Below are positions 17,515-28,906 of a DNA stretch of 64,000 nt, piece by piece (position 1 is the first letter of the stretch; each line of letters starts with the position of its first letter). The DNA is from Paenibacillus sp. UNC499MF (GTDB taxonomy: Bacteria; Bacillota; Bacilli; Paenibacillales; NBRC-103111), in contig NZ_FNVF01000014.1 of assembly GCF_900107975.1 (NCBI RefSeq), positions 1-64,000 of the forward strand. The letters run 5' to 3'. Both the position numbers and the translations under genes were made by a program. Below the pieces are notes generated by a model. The model ran no database searches and was not told the origin of the DNA. It saw only the letters and a program-made list of their open reading frames with translations.

Positions 17515-18498
17515 TCAGTTATCATCCTTTCGATCGGAAATGAGGTAAGGAGAGGGGTTGATTTTCGTGCCGTTTTTATGAACTTCGTAATGCAAATGAG
17601 TTCCGGTGCTTCGCCCGGTCGTTCCGACGCGTCCGATAATTTGGCCCTTGCGGACCGTGCTGCCCGGCTGTACCTCCATTTTGTTCAGGTGGAGGTATTC
17701 GGTTTCGATGCCTCTCGTGTGGTCGATGCGGATATGATTCCCGTGCTGGGAATCGTAACCGGCCGCAGTGACCGTGCCGTCGGCAGCGGCATAGACGGGA
17801 TCGTTCAGCTCGCCGTCGATGTCGAGGCCCGTATGCACATTGGGTCTCCCGGTAAAAGGATCCTGCCTCACCCCGAAACCCGAGGTGACCGTTCGGGAAT
17901 CCGACGGCCAGATGGTAGGGGTGATGCGTTTCAGCCGGCGCGCTTCCTGCAGTTTGCGCTCGCTCTCCGTCAACTGTACCAGCAGACCGTCGATGTCGCC
18001 GATCATTCCGGAGAGGCTGGACTTTGTCTGCGCCGCCAGTTCGTTCATTTCTCGGGGACCTGCCGGCGTTTCCGTGCCGCCGACGTCCGAATTGGACGAA
18101 GTGGGGGGAGCTGCGCTTTTTCCGGAAGAAACCGGGGTGCCCGGACTTATCTTGTTCTCCAGCTTGCGGATTTCCTCCAGCTTGCTTCTGAACTGCTCGG
18201 CCTGCTTCGATAAATCGATCAGTTCGATCTGCAGCTTTTCAAGCTCCGAATCTTTCAGCATCAACTGTTCGGTAAGCTGCTTTTCCTGACCGGTAAACGT
18301 TTCGGTGAGCTGCTCCGTAGTGCTCCGGTGGCTGGTGTTCTGTACGTAGATGGTCAGAGAGAAGCCGAGGATGACAAGGGCGGCGGCGGATGGGACGGCA
18401 TACAGGCTGATGCGGGGGACCCTGAAACGGAGGACCCGCTTGTCGGCGCCGGGAATGAACATGAGCGTCAGTTCTTTCTTGTCCTCTTTGGTCTTCAT
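17515..18498 (-). CDS. Membrane-anchored M23 family metallopeptidase
   Basis: 327 residues: a cytoplasmic N-terminus, one membrane helix (about 30-50), a coiled coil (about 60-115), a low-complexity linker (about 118-150) and a C-terminal LytM/M23 domain (about 195-320). Zinc ligands are visible in HTGLDID and in THLHYEV, with the HGNHIRIDH strand between them. Such enzymes cut peptide cross-links in peptidoglycan, or regulate others if inactive; here the ligands look complete. The bactofilin gene begins one base beyond its stop, so the two are surely co-transcribed and likely act together in wall shaping. Confidence 0.92.
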   Translation of the reverse strand: MKTKEDKKELTLMFIPGADKRVLRFRVPRISLYAVPSAAALVILGFSLTIYVQNTSHRSTTEQLTETFTGQEKQLTEQLMLKDSELEKLQIELIDLSKQAEQFRSKLEEIRKLENKISPGTPVSSGKSAAPPTSSNSDVGGTETPAGPREMNELAAQTKSSLSGMIGDIDGLLVQLTESERKLQEARRLKRITPTIWPSDSRTVTSGFGVRQDPFTGRPNVHTGLDIDGELNDPVYAAADGTVTAAGYDSQHGNHIRIDHTRGIETEYLHLNKMEVQPGSTVRKGQIIGRVGTTGRSTGTHLHYEVHKNGTKINPSPYLISDRKDDN

Positions 18499-18656
18499 GC
18501 GATGAACCTTCCTTTCGCGCGAAACCGAACCCCTAACGAATTGTATTCAGGACTTTTGGCGTACATGCCGCATAAATTCGGACAAATAACGGGCGAAGAG
18601 GCTGAAATGCCTGTTCTTACGCTAAAAACAGGACCTCAAAAAAAGTGGGGATAAAC

Positions 18657-18704
18657 GAAAAAGAGCCCTGACTTTCCCCTTATTGTAGGAGTGGTCATAG
18701 CTCT
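18657..18704 (-). terminator. Terminator after the MGDG-synthase-like gene
   Basis: On the minus strand AGAGC-TA-TGAC pairs with GTCA-GG-GCTCT and is followed by a T run. It lies 45 bases beyond the stop of the glycosyltransferase gene. Confidence 0.7.
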
Positions 18705-18748
18705 TCCATATAATGTGAGTATAGTGTGAAGTCCGCGGTACAAGTACG

Positions 18749-19849
18749 TCAGCGGAGCATTTGCATGACGCTTTTGGCAAACAGGCTGGAAAGGCGCCGG
18801 CCGCTCTCTTTGCGTGTGCTTTTATCGCGCCTTTTTTCCATAAAACGGGCAAAATACCCATCCAGCTCATTCAGGGAAGTCAGTTCCTCCCCGTAGCCAT
18901 GCTCCGTGAAGTATTGGCAGTTTTCTTCCTCCTGGCCCGGAATCGGATTGTAGAAGAGCATCGGCACCCCTTTGATCATGGCCTCCGTGCAGGTCATGCC
19001 GCCCGGTTTGGTGATCAGGAGGTCGGACACCTGCATGAGCTTGCCGATCTCCCGCGTATACCCGAACAAATGAATGTTCGGATGCCGGTACAGATCATTC
19101 GATTGAAGCTGCTGGCGCGCCTTCTCGTTCGTGCCGAGGCAGAAGAGGAGCTGAACGCGGTCGCGCCACTGGACGATGCGCTTCAGCAGCTTTTCGTCGA
19201 GCAGACCCCAGCCGCCCCCCATGAGCATCACGGTCGGCATATCCCGGAGTCCGAACTCCAGGTAAATCTCATCGACCGAATACTGCTCGCTGATGCTCGG
19301 GTGGACGGGCAGGCCCGTCACTTTGATTCTGCGTGACGATACGCCCTTCGCCACAAGTCTTCGTTTCACGTCGGGGGCCGAGACGAAATACCTGTCCACT
19401 TCCTCGTTGATCCACGACCCGTGGGCATCATAGTCCGTCAGCAGCGTACAGAGCGGGATATGGAGCCCGTTCTGTTTTTTCAGGCGCGATACGATCAGGT
19501 TAGGAAAAGGATGGGTACAGATGATAATATCCGGCCGCAGCTGCTCGATCACGGCTTCCGCCTTCCGGTAAAAAATCCGGTGCAGAGCATGCTGTAAAAA
19601 ACCGTTCAGCGGCTTTTTCGACTGGGAGCGGTAAAGCTTCCCGTACAGCTTCGGCTGGGAGACGACAGTTTTGCGATAAGCTGTAAAGATCCAGGGTGCT
19701 ATCGTCGGATGCAGAAAAGCACCGAGTTCCAGCACGCGGATGATCAGCCCGGGATTCGTCCTGCGCAGAGCGGACGCCAGTGCGTGGGCCGCCTGGGTAT
19801 GTCCGGATCCGAATCCCTCCGAAAGGAGCAGAATTCGTTTTTTTCTCAA
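18749..19849 (-). CDS. MGDG synthase family glycosyltransferase
   Basis: 366 residues. The N-terminal domain begins ILLLSEGFGSGHTQAAHALASALR, the glycine- and His-containing acceptor-side loop of GT28 lipid glycosyltransferases (MurG, MGD1, UgtP). The C-terminal nucleotide-sugar domain has MLMGGGWGLLD and DLLITKPGGMTCTEAMIKGVPMLFYNPIPGQEEEN, both diagnostic. It probably adds a sugar to diacylglycerol at the membrane to make glycolipids or a lipoteichoic-acid anchor. The TTG start at 19849 follows GGAAAGGTGAGG. It is slightly shorter than B. subtilis UgtP (382). The lipid acceptor is inferred. Confidence 0.88.
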   Translation of the reverse strand: MRKKRILLLSEGFGSGHTQAAHALASALRRTNPGLIIRVLELGAFLHPTIAPWIFTAYRKTVVSQPKLYGKLYRSQSKKPLNGFLQHALHRIFYRKAEAVIEQLRPDIIICTHPFPNLIVSRLKKQNGLHIPLCTLLTDYDAHGSWINEEVDRYFVSAPDVKRRLVAKGVSSRRIKVTGLPVHPSISEQYSVDEIYLEFGLRDMPTVMLMGGGWGLLDEKLLKRIVQWRDRVQLLFCLGTNEKARQQLQSNDLYRHPNIHLFGYTREIGKLMQVSDLLITKPGGMTCTEAMIKGVPMLFYNPIPGQEEENCQYFTEHGYGEELTSLNELDGYFARFMEKRRDKSTRKESGRRLSSLFAKSVMQMLR

Positions 19850-19955
19850 GAAACCTCACCTTTCCTTAATCGACAAAATAGCCGGGAAGCGCGCGTGCAG
19901 GCTCTGAATTCCGAATGGAGGTCTGGCGCCGGATCGGGCATTTTGTGTTCGGCGG

Positions 19956-20534
19956 TCAGTGCTGCTCCGCCTCTCTTTTCTTGTCTGTGTAACATTTCCG
20001 GCAGACGGGAATGTAGCTCTCGTTGCCGCCGATCTGGATTTGCTCCCCGTGAAAAATAGGCTCGCCGTCCTTGCAGCGCATGTTCATCGTAGCTTTTTTA
20101 TCGCAATACCAGCATACGGTTTTGATTTCTTCGATTTTATCGGCGATGGCGAACAAGCTGGCGCTTCCTTCGAAAAGCTGACCCATAAAATCCGCCCGCA
20201 GCCCGTAGGCAATAACCGGAATATTAAGGTCGTCCGCGATTTCGGCAAGCTGCTGGATTTGCCCGGCGTTCAGAAATTGGGCTTCGTCGATCAGAATACA
20301 ATTCGGCCTTTCTTTGGCCGCCAGTTCTTTCATATTAACCCCGTCTTGAATGACGATGGCGCTCTTCTGCATACCGATGCGGGAGGCAACGATGCCGATT
20401 CCGCTCCGGTCATCCACCGAGGGAGTGAACAGCAATACTTTCTTACCCTGTTCTTCGTAGTTGTGAACAGTGCGCAGCACTTCAATCGATTTGCCGCTGT
20501 TCATGGTTCCATACCGGAAATATAATTTAGCCAC
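19956..20534 (-). CDS. tdk: Thymidine kinase
   Basis: 192 residues from a GTG start at 20534 (VAKLYFRYG) with GAGAGGA about ten bases upstream. The frame continues to 20861 but the added residues have no family similarity. The type II thymidine kinase P-loop is GTMNSGKS (about residues 9-16). LIDEAQFL is Walker B. A zinc site is formed by CWYC and CRKC near the C-terminus. It phosphorylates salvaged thymidine to dTMP in the cytoplasm. The gene stands alone between the glycosyltransferase and a divergent YdcF-like gene. Confidence 0.95.
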   Translation of the reverse strand: MAKLYFRYGTMNSGKSIEVLRTVHNYEEQGKKVLLFTPSVDDRSGIGIVASRIGMQKSAIVIQDGVNMKELAAKERPNCILIDEAQFLNAGQIQQLAEIADDLNIPVIAYGLRADFMGQLFEGSASLFAIADKIEEIKTVCWYCDKKATMNMRCKDGEPIFHGEQIQIGGNESYIPVCRKCYTDKKREAEQH

Positions 20535-20787
20535 AGGTGTCGTCCTCTCTGTTACCAATAAACAATAAACCATCAGGTATATGCTATCATAGCATGTTTT
20601 ATACGTCAGAAAAAAGGGCATCGATGGAAGCCGGAACCAAGCGTTGGCGGAAAGTGGAAAAAGCTGTCCGTTTATATAGCTAACTTCCTCACGGCAAGTT
20701 ATGATAGAAGAACAAAGATACGGCCGCTCCGGACGGACCCCGGTCTGGCGGAGCGGTATCGGGGGAGAAAGGCAGGAAAAAGACGGA

Positions 20788-21417
20788 ATGAAGGCCGTAC
20801 GGGAAGGCAGACGGAAGAATAAGCGATGGGTAAGACGGCTGTACGTCGTCTTGTCCTGCATGGGAGTGATCCTATTATATATAGTAGGAATGAGCGGATG
20901 GATTTATTATGTCGGGGAAAATTCCCGCGGCAGCCGGAGTGACGCGATCATCGTTCTGGGCGCGGCCGTCTGGAACGGAAAGCCCAGCAACGCGATGAAG
21001 GAGCGGCTCGATATCGCGGTCGAGGCTTACCGCGGCGGGCTGGCCAAGAATATCATCGCAACGGGCGGCACGACGACAAGCGAACCGACGGAAGCCAGCG
21101 TGATGCGAACCTACCTTGTCGGCAAAGGCATTCCGGAGACGGCGGTCTTTCTGGAGGATGAATCTACCTCCACGATAGAGAATCTGGACAACAGCCGCAA
21201 GATCATGGAGAGGGAGAAGTGGGAGACGGCGGTCATCGTAACGCACGGCTTTCATACGTACCGTTCCCTGCTTATGGCAAGGAGCCTAAACATGAACGTA
21301 ACGGCTGAACCGGTCCGGATCAAACCGGTGGCGATCTACTATTATACGCTTCGCGAATGCGCCGGAATTACCTATTTTATGAGCGAACGCCTTTTAAAGA
21401 CAATCGGAATCGGATAA
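20788..21417 (+). CDS. YdcF/SanA-like DUF218 membrane protein
   Basis: 209 residues: a basic N-terminus, one membrane helix (about 20-42) and an extracytoplasmic DUF218 domain. Conserved parts are DAIIVLGAAVWNGKPS, RLDIAVEAYRGGLAKNIIATGG, EPTEASVMRTYLVGKGIP, STSTIENLDNSRKIM and VIVTHGFHTYRSLLMA. The family is linked to envelope integrity and sometimes to vancomycin exclusion, with no settled biochemistry. I prefer ATG 20788, which has a GGCAGGAAAAAGACGGA purine-rich upstream site, over ATG 20701, which has none and adds 29 non-conserved residues. Confidence 0.85.
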   Translation: MKAVREGRRKNKRWVRRLYVVLSCMGVILLYIVGMSGWIYYVGENSRGSRSDAIIVLGAAVWNGKPSNAMKERLDIAVEAYRGGLAKNIIATGGTTTSEPTEASVMRTYLVGKGIPETAVFLEDESTSTIENLDNSRKIMEREKWETAVIVTHGFHTYRSLLMARSLNMNVTAEPVRIKPVAIYYYTLRECAGITYFMSERLLKTIGIG

Positions 21418-21800
21418 ACCTCCTTGTCCAAACACAAACATTTAAAGGGTAAGTCCATGTTAACTTTCGGATTTGAAAATTTTGTAAACTAACATTAAAT
21501 GGTAGATTTGTAGATTCATAAAAAGCGAAATTTTTCCGCGAAATCTCTGAGTTTCAAGCCCTGTCCAGTGTTTCCCATTAAAATTTTTTTTCAACCCATA
21601 ACCTTTTTTTAAATTGCACTCTAGAAAGTCTAATGTTAATATAATAGAAAAATATCGAGGCGAATCGCTAAAAGATTCGGTTTTTGGGCAAATACAGGCG
21701 AATTTGGCAACTTACGCGCGTATTTCCGGACTTCACCCCTTTAATGCAGGCATGGAAACGATGCTGTACCCAAATAAACAAGAGGAAAGGTTGCACAATC
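21418..21800 (+). promoter_or_regulatory. gltB upstream region with a candidate promoter
   Basis: 383 AT-rich bases with no credible gene. TATAAT at 21640-21645 is a perfect -10. The nearest -35-like hexamer, TTGCAC at 21614, is 20 bases upstream, so an activator may be needed, as GltC is in B. subtilis. A direct repeat, TAGATTTG/TAGATTC (about 21502-21516), and an imperfect inverted repeat, GAAATCTCTGAGTTTC (about 21540), are possible operators. No riboswitch was recognised. Confidence 0.45.
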
Positions 21801-24800
21801 ATGAACAGAAACGCTTCCCCTTCCAAACAAGGTTTGTACGATCCGCGGTTCGAGCATGATGCCTGCGGGATTGGATTTGTTGCGAATATAAAAGGCAGGC
21901 CTTCCCACGAAATCGTCGGGCAGGCGTTGAATGTGCTTTGCAATCTGGACCACCGGGGTGGCCAGGGCAGCGAAGCCAATACGGGTGACGGCGCGGGTAT
22001 CCTGCTGCAGATTCCGCACGGATTTCTGAGCAGGGTGTGCGCCGAAGATAACATTTCCCTCCCGGAAGCCGGGACTTACGGAGTCGGCATGGTATTCCTC
22101 CCGCAGGGGCTGGAAGCCAGGCAGCAATGCGAGCGCATCGCGGAGCGGATTATCAAGGAAGAAGGCCAGCAGTTCCTGGGCTGGAGAACGGTACCTACCG
22201 ACAACGCCACACTCGGCGAATCGGCCAAAGCTTCCGAACCTTTCGTGCGTCAGCTGTTCATCGCCCGCAGCGGAGATATCCAGGACGAACTGAACTTCGA
22301 ACGCAAATTGTATGTGATCCGCAAACGGATCGAGAATGAAACCCGCGCTCTGGATAACGCACAGCTCTACTTCCCCAGCTTATCCAGCCGTACCATCGTA
22401 TACAAAGGCATGCTCACGCCCGAGCAGGTAGACGCTTATTACACGGAACTGCAAGATCCGTCCTTCGAGACGGCAATGGCCCTCGTTCACTCCCGTTTCA
22501 GTACCAACACTTTTCCAAGCTGGGAACGCGCCCACCCTTACCGCTACGTCATCCACAACGGTGAAATCAATACCCTGCGGGGCAACGTTAACTGGATGCA
22601 CGCCCGCCAAGCCATGATCCAAACCGATTTGTTCGGTGAAAATTTCCAAAGTCTTCTCCCGATCGTCGATACCGACGGTTCCGATTCTCAAATTCTCGAT
22701 AACACACTCGAATTCCTTACGCTTTCCGGACGCTCTCTGCCGCACGCGGCCATGATGATGGTACCGGAGCCGTGGTCCAAGCACGAAACGATGGATCCGG
22801 CAAAACGCGCTTTCTACGAATACCACAGCACGCTGATGGAGCCGTGGGACGGACCTGCCGCGATTTCGTTCACAGACGGCCGCATTATCGGCGCCCTGCT
22901 CGACCGCAACGGTCTTCGCCCGGCACGTTACTACATCACGCATGACGATCTCATCGTCCTGTCGTCCGAAGTCGGCGTACTCAGCATCGAGCCGGAGCGG
23001 ATTGCGCGTAAAGAACGTCTGCAGCCGGGACGCATGCTCGTCGTCGATACGGTGGCGGGACGCATTCTGACCGATGAAGAGATCAAAGGACAGATCATTA
23101 ACGAGCAGCCTTACCAGGAATGGCTCAAGAAGCATCTCGTTTCCATCGGGGACCTGCCGGAAGCCGCTTCCGAGCCGCAGCCGGCTCACGATCTGCTCAT
23201 CCAGCGCCAGCAGGCATTCGGCTATACCTTTGAGTATCTTCGCAAATTCCTTGAGCCGATGGCCAAAACCGGCGTCGATCCGATCGGTTCCATGGGCTAC
23301 GACGCGCCTCTGGCCGTTCTGTCGGAACGCCCGCAGCTGCTTTACAGCTATTTCAAGCAGCTGTTCGCTCAAGTAACGAACCCGCCGATCGACTCCAACT
23401 TCGAGGAAATCGTCACGGCGCAGGAAACGACGATCGGACCGGAGCGCAACCTGATCCGTCCGGAAGCGGAAAGCTGTCGTCAGATCCGGATTCCGACTCC
23501 GATCATTTCCAACGAGGAACTGGCGAAGCTGCGCTACATCAAGCGTGACGGCTTTAAATCCGTCACTTTGCAGACTATCTTCCAGGCATCGTCGGGAAGC
23601 CAAGGGCTTGAGCAGGCGATGGAAGAGCTCTATGCCGCCGCCGATAAAGCGATTGCAGACGGAGCTACTTTCCTGATCCTCTCCGATAGAGGCATGGATG
23701 GGGAACAGGCGGCCATTCCGGCTCTGCTGGCCGTTGCGGGCCTCCATCACCACCTGATCCGCCAGGGAACGAGAACCAAAGCGAGCCTGATCGTCGAGTC
23801 CGGCGAACCGCGCGAAGTGCATCACTTTGCTCTGCTGCTCGGTTACGGAGCGGGCGCGATCAACCCGTATCTCGCTTTCGAGACGCTTAAAGATATGATC
23901 GGCAACGGTCAAATAAAAGATATCACGGAAGAGAAAGCTTCCTACAACTTCATCAAGGCATCGACCAAAGGGGTCGTCAAAGTTCTTGCGAAAATGGGGA
24001 TCTCGACCATCCAGAGTTACCGCGGGGCGCAGATTTTCGAAGCGGTCGGCCTCAGCCAGCAATTCGTGGACCGTTACTTCACCTGGACTTACACGCCTGT
24101 CGAAGGCATCGGCCTCGAAGGAGTGGCACAGGAGACGCTGCAGCGCCATCAGCGGGCTTATTCTCCGCGCGACGGGCGCGATCCCGTTCTGGATGCCGGC
24201 GGCGAGCTGCAATGGCGTCAGGACGGCGAGGATCATGTGTTCACGCCGGAGACGATCCACTCGCTGCAGACGGCGGTGCGGAACAATGACTATTCCATGT
24301 ACAAAAAATTCGCGGAGCTCATCAATCGCCAATCCAAGAAAGCGGCTTCGCTGCGCGGCCTGCTTAAGCTGAAATCGGACCGTTCGCCGGTTCCGGTGGC
24401 GGAAGTCGAGCCGATTGAAGCGATCTTCAAGCGTTTCAAGACCGGCGCGATGTCGTTCGGCTCCATCAGCAAGGAAGCGCACGAAGCGCTTGCCATCGCC
24501 ATGAACCGTATCGGCGGACGCAGCAATACAGGCGAAGGCGGGGAGCACCCGAACCGCTTCACGCCGGACGAGAACGGCGATCTGCGCAGAAGCTCCATCA
24601 AGCAGGTAGCTTCCGGCCGGTTCGGCGTAACGAGCAATTATCTCGTCAACGCCGACGAGATTCAGATCAAGATGGCCCAAGGCGCCAAGCCTGGAGAAGG
24701 CGGTCAGCTGCCTGGCAAGAAAGTCTATCCTTGGGTAGCGGAAGTGCGCGGTACGACGGCCGGCGTCGGCCTGATCTCACCGCCTCCGCACCATGATATC

Positions 24801-26390
24801 TATTCGATCGAGGATCTGGCGGAACTGATCCACGATCTCAAGAACGCGAACCCCCAGGCGCGCATCAGCGTGAAGCTCGTCTCCGAAGTCGGTGTCGGCA
24901 CGATCGCGGCCGGCGTGGCCAAGGGCAAGGCGGACGTCATCCTGATCAGCGGATACGACGGCGGTACGGGTGCTTCGCCGCAGACGAGTATCCGCCATGC
25001 GGGGCTTCCTTGGGAGCTTGGCCTGGCCGAAGCTCACCAGACGCTCATTCTGAACAACCTGAGAAGCCGCGTCGTACTGGAATCCGACGGCAAAATGATG
25101 ACCGGCCGGGACGTTATCGTCGCGGCGCTGCTGGGAGCCGAGGAATACGGCTTCTCCACCGCACCGCTTATCTCGCTGGGCTGCATCATGATGCGCGTGT
25201 GTCACCTCGACACGTGTCCGGTCGGCGTAGCGACGCAGAATCCGGAGCTTCGCAAGCATTTTATGGGCGAGCCGGAGCATGTCGTGAACTTCATGCACTT
25301 TATCGCGCAGGATGTCCGCGAAACGATGGCGGAGCTCGGTTTCCGTACGCTGGAAGAGATGATCGGGCGCACCGAATTCCTGACCCAGGAAGAAGAAGCG
25401 GGCCACTGGAAGCTCGAAGGCCTGGATCTCAGCCCTCTGCTTCACCAGCCGGAAATGCCGGAAGATGTCGGCCGCTACAACCAGATGCAGCAGGATCACG
25501 GGCTGGATAAATCGCTCGATATGCGCGAAATCCTTCCGCTCTGCAAGCCGGCGCTGGAGTACCAGGATCATGTCCGCATCGAGCTGCCGATCAACAACAC
25601 GAACCGTGTTGTCGGCACGATTCTCGGCAGCGAAGTGACCCGCCGTTACGGCGCGAAGGGGCTTCCGCACGACACGATCCGCCTGCACTTCAACGGCTCC
25701 GCCGGTCAAAGCTTCGGCGCATTCGTGCCGAAGGGCGTGACGCTGTCGCTGGAAGGCGACGCCAACGATTACGTCGGCAAGGGATTGTCCGGCGGTAAAA
25801 TCGTCATCTTCCCGCCGAGCGAATCGACGTTCGTGCCGGAAGACAACATCGTCATCGGCAACGTGGGCTTCTACGGCGCTACCGACGGGGAAGCGTACAT
25901 CCGCGGTATCGCGGGCGAACGCTTCGCTGTCCGCAACTCCGGCGTGCGCGTCGTTGTCGAAGGCGTGGGCGACCACGGCTGCGAGTATATGACGGGCGGA
26001 CGCGTTGTCATCCTCGGCAAGACCGGCCGCAACTTCGCGGCGGGCATGTCGGGCGGCGTAGCTTACGTTCTCGACGAGGACGGCACGATGGCAAGCCGCT
26101 GCAACACCGAAATGGTGTCGCTGGAGCAGGTGGAAGAAAGCTACGAAATCAACGAACTCAAGCTGATGATTCAGCATCACGCAACCTTTACCGACAGCTC
26201 GATCGCACACCGCGTGCTGGGCCGTTGGGATGAATATATCTGGAAATTCGTGAAAGTCATTCCGAAGGACTATAAACGGATGTTCGATGCTATCGAACGG
26301 ATGAAGAGATCCGGACTGAGCCAGCAGGATGCCGTTATGAAGGCGTTCGAAGAAAACACGCGCGATCTGGCCCGTGTCGGCGGCAACTAA
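21801..26390 (+). CDS. gltB: Glutamate synthase (GOGAT) large subunit
   Basis: 1529 residues from ATG 21801, preceded by GAGGAAAGG; the frame is open upstream to 21684 but without a ribosome site. A short propeptide precedes the catalytic cysteine in [12 protein letters not shown], the N-terminal nucleophile of the class II glutaminase domain (to about residue 420). The central and FMN-binding synthase domains follow ([29 protein letters not shown]). Iron-sulfur cysteines lie in [15 protein letters not shown]. The C-terminal GXGXG beta-helix is at about 1270-1480. It transfers the glutamine amide to 2-oxoglutarate, giving two glutamates. gltD follows 43 bases downstream. Confidence 0.97.
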   Translation: MNRNASPSKQGLYDPRFEHDACGIGFVANIKGRPSHEIVGQALNVLCNLDHRGGQGSEANTGDGAGILLQIPHGFLSRVCAEDNISLPEAGTYGVGMVFLPQGLEARQQCERIAERIIKEEGQQFLGWRTVPTDNATLGESAKASEPFVRQLFIARSGDIQDELNFERKLYVIRKRIENETRALDNAQLYFPSLSSRTIVYKGMLTPEQVDAYYTELQDPSFETAMALVHSRFSTNTFPSWERAHPYRYVIHNGEINTLRGNVNWMHARQAMIQTDLFGENFQSLLPIVDTDGSDSQILDNTLEFLTLSGRSLPHAAMMMVPEPWSKHETMDPAKRAFYEYHSTLMEPWDGPAAISFTDGRIIGALLDRNGLRPARYYITHDDLIVLSSEVGVLSIEPERIARKERLQPGRMLVVDTVAGRILTDEEIKGQIINEQPYQEWLKKHLVSIGDLPEAASEPQPAHDLLIQRQQAFGYTFEYLRKFLEPMAKTGVDPIGSMGYDAPLAVLSERPQLLYSYFKQLFAQVTNPPIDSNFEEIVTAQETTIGPERNLIRPEAESCRQIRIPTPIISNEELAKLRYIKRDGFKSVTLQTIFQASSGSQGLEQAMEELYAAADKAIADGATFLILSDRGMDGEQAAIPALLAVAGLHHHLIRQGTRTKASLIVESGEPREVHHFALLLGYGAGAINPYLAFETLKDMIGNGQIKDITEEKASYNFIKASTKGVVKVLAKMGISTIQSYRGAQIFEAVGLSQQFVDRYFTWTYTPVEGIGLEGVAQETLQRHQRAYSPRDGRDPVLDAGGELQWRQDGEDHVFTPETIHSLQTAVRNNDYSMYKKFAELINRQSKKAASLRGLLKLKSDRSPVPVAEVEPIEAIFKRFKTGAMSFGSISKEAHEALAIAMNRIGGRSNTGEGGEHPNRFTPDENGDLRRSSIKQVASGRFGVTSNYLVNADEIQIKMAQGAKPGEGGQLPGKKVYPWVAEVRGTTAGVGLISPPPHHDIYSIEDLAELIHDLKNANPQARISVKLVSEVGVGTIAAGVAKGKADVILISGYDGGTGASPQTSIRHAGLPWELGLAEAHQTLILNNLRSRVVLESDGKMMTGRDVIVAALLGAEEYGFSTAPLISLGCIMMRVCHLDTCPVGVATQNPELRKHFMGEPEHVVNFMHFIAQDVRETMAELGFRTLEEMIGRTEFLTQEEEAGHWKLEGLDLSPLLHQPEMPEDVGRYNQMQQDHGLDKSLDMREILPLCKPALEYQDHVRIELPINNTNRVVGTILGSEVTRRYGAKGLPHDTIRLHFNGSAGQSFGAFVPKGVTLSLEGDANDYVGKGLSGGKIVIFPPSESTFVPEDNIVIGNVGFYGATDGEAYIRGIAGERFAVRNSGVRVVVEGVGDHGCEYMTGGRVVILGKTGRNFAAGMSGGVAYVLDEDGTMASRCNTEMVSLEQVEESYEINELKLMIQHHATFTDSSIAHRVLGRWDEYIWKFVKVIPKDYKRMFDAIERMKRSGLSQQDAVMKAFEENTRDLARVGGN

Positions 26391-26433
26391 TTCATAACGA
26401 GCAGGACAGATTCTAAACGATGGAGGAAGCGCA

Positions 26434-27918
<1,485 letters not shown>

Positions 27919-27926
27919 GGTAAAAT

Positions 27927-27957
27927 AAAAAAGGAGCCGAATGGCTCCTTTTTTTTA
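27927..27957. terminator. Bidirectional terminator between gltD and the HAD gene
   Basis: AAAAAAGGAGCC pairs with GGCTCCTTTTTT around a GAAT loop. A-runs on the left and T-runs on the right let it serve both convergent genes. Confidence 0.92.
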
Positions 27958-27960
27958 CGT

Positions 27961-28707
27961 TTACAAGCTAACGGCTTGTTTGCCGCTGTAGTCGGATATC
28001 ACCTTCGGAACTTCCGTCAGGGAAGGCAGCGTGAAGAAGGCGCCTTTTGGCGTTGCGGTAATATCGACGATATTGTATTTCCATTCCAGCTGGGCCGGAA
28101 TATGAATGGCATTGATTCCCGCTTCGATGGCGGGAAGGACATCGGTCCGTACGGAGTTGCCGATCATCCACGTGCGGGCGCGCTCGAACTGCTGGGTATG
28201 AATAAGAGTTTCCATAAATTCGCGGGTTTTGTGCAGCGCGACGAAAATCCGTTCGCCGAAATAACGGTGAAGGCCGGCTTCCTGGATTTTACGCATCTGG
28301 ATCGTGGCATCCCCGCCTGTGTACAGGTACAGCTCGTGTCCCTGATCCATAAGGGATTGAAGAGTCGTGTCCATCATCGGATACGGCTCGATCGAATGCT
28401 CGTAAACGCTGTTGCCGAGCTGATAAAGCCACTGCTCGTCTTCTTTCCGGGGAGTTCTGCCGTAAAGCTCGGAATAAAAATGATAAGTTTCGATAAATGA
28501 CTGCGGAAAACGCTCCGCTTTGAATCCGTGGATTTCCACACCCGCCAAATCTATTTCAAGCTGTTTGTGTTTAATGTCTTCATCCGTGAGGCGATGGCCC
28601 GCGAACCAGGTCAGCATCGTATCCACGAACTGCTGAATCACGACATTAAAATATTTGTTGCAGTGAATGAGTGTGTCATCCAGATCGAACAAAATGGTTT
28701 GTCTCAT
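27961..28707 (-). CDS. HAD superfamily hydrolase
   Basis: A 248-residue soluble protein. HAD motif I is FDLDDTLIH, with nucleophile Asp8 and acid/base Asp10. Motif II is around LYLYTGGD. The motif III lysine is in ALHKTREF, and motif IV is in WMIGNSVRTDVLPAIEAGINAIHIP. The helical cap between motifs I and II is of the C1 type, as in phosphoglycolate-phosphatase-like and YjjG-like enzymes. It probably removes phosphate from a small metabolite or nucleotide; the substrate is unknown. The start follows CAGGAGAG. It is a single gene, convergent with gltD. Confidence 0.88.
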   Translation of the reverse strand: MRQTILFDLDDTLIHCNKYFNVVIQQFVDTMLTWFAGHRLTDEDIKHKQLEIDLAGVEIHGFKAERFPQSFIETYHFYSELYGRTPRKEDEQWLYQLGNSVYEHSIEPYPMMDTTLQSLMDQGHELYLYTGGDATIQMRKIQEAGLHRYFGERIFVALHKTREFMETLIHTQQFERARTWMIGNSVRTDVLPAIEAGINAIHIPAQLEWKYNIVDITATPKGAFFTLPSLTEVPKVISDYSGKQAVSL

Positions 28708-28906
28708 GTGCTTTCTCTCCTGGTCTCTAGATAGGTTTAACGATTATTATACCATGTCCGGTTTAGATAACCCAGCTTTACAAGACAACGTGGTCGGCTT
28801 ATGTTTATAGGATCCGAATAGTGGATTAAGAGTACGTAAAACCTAAAGATACGGCAATCCCGGCCGGCAAGGGCCGGTTACGGAATAGAGAAGGGGGAAC
28901 CGGCCG

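Noticed and set aside
22380-24680. 766-codon minus-strand frame opposite gltB
   Set aside because: Shadow frame; gltB is complete on the other strand.
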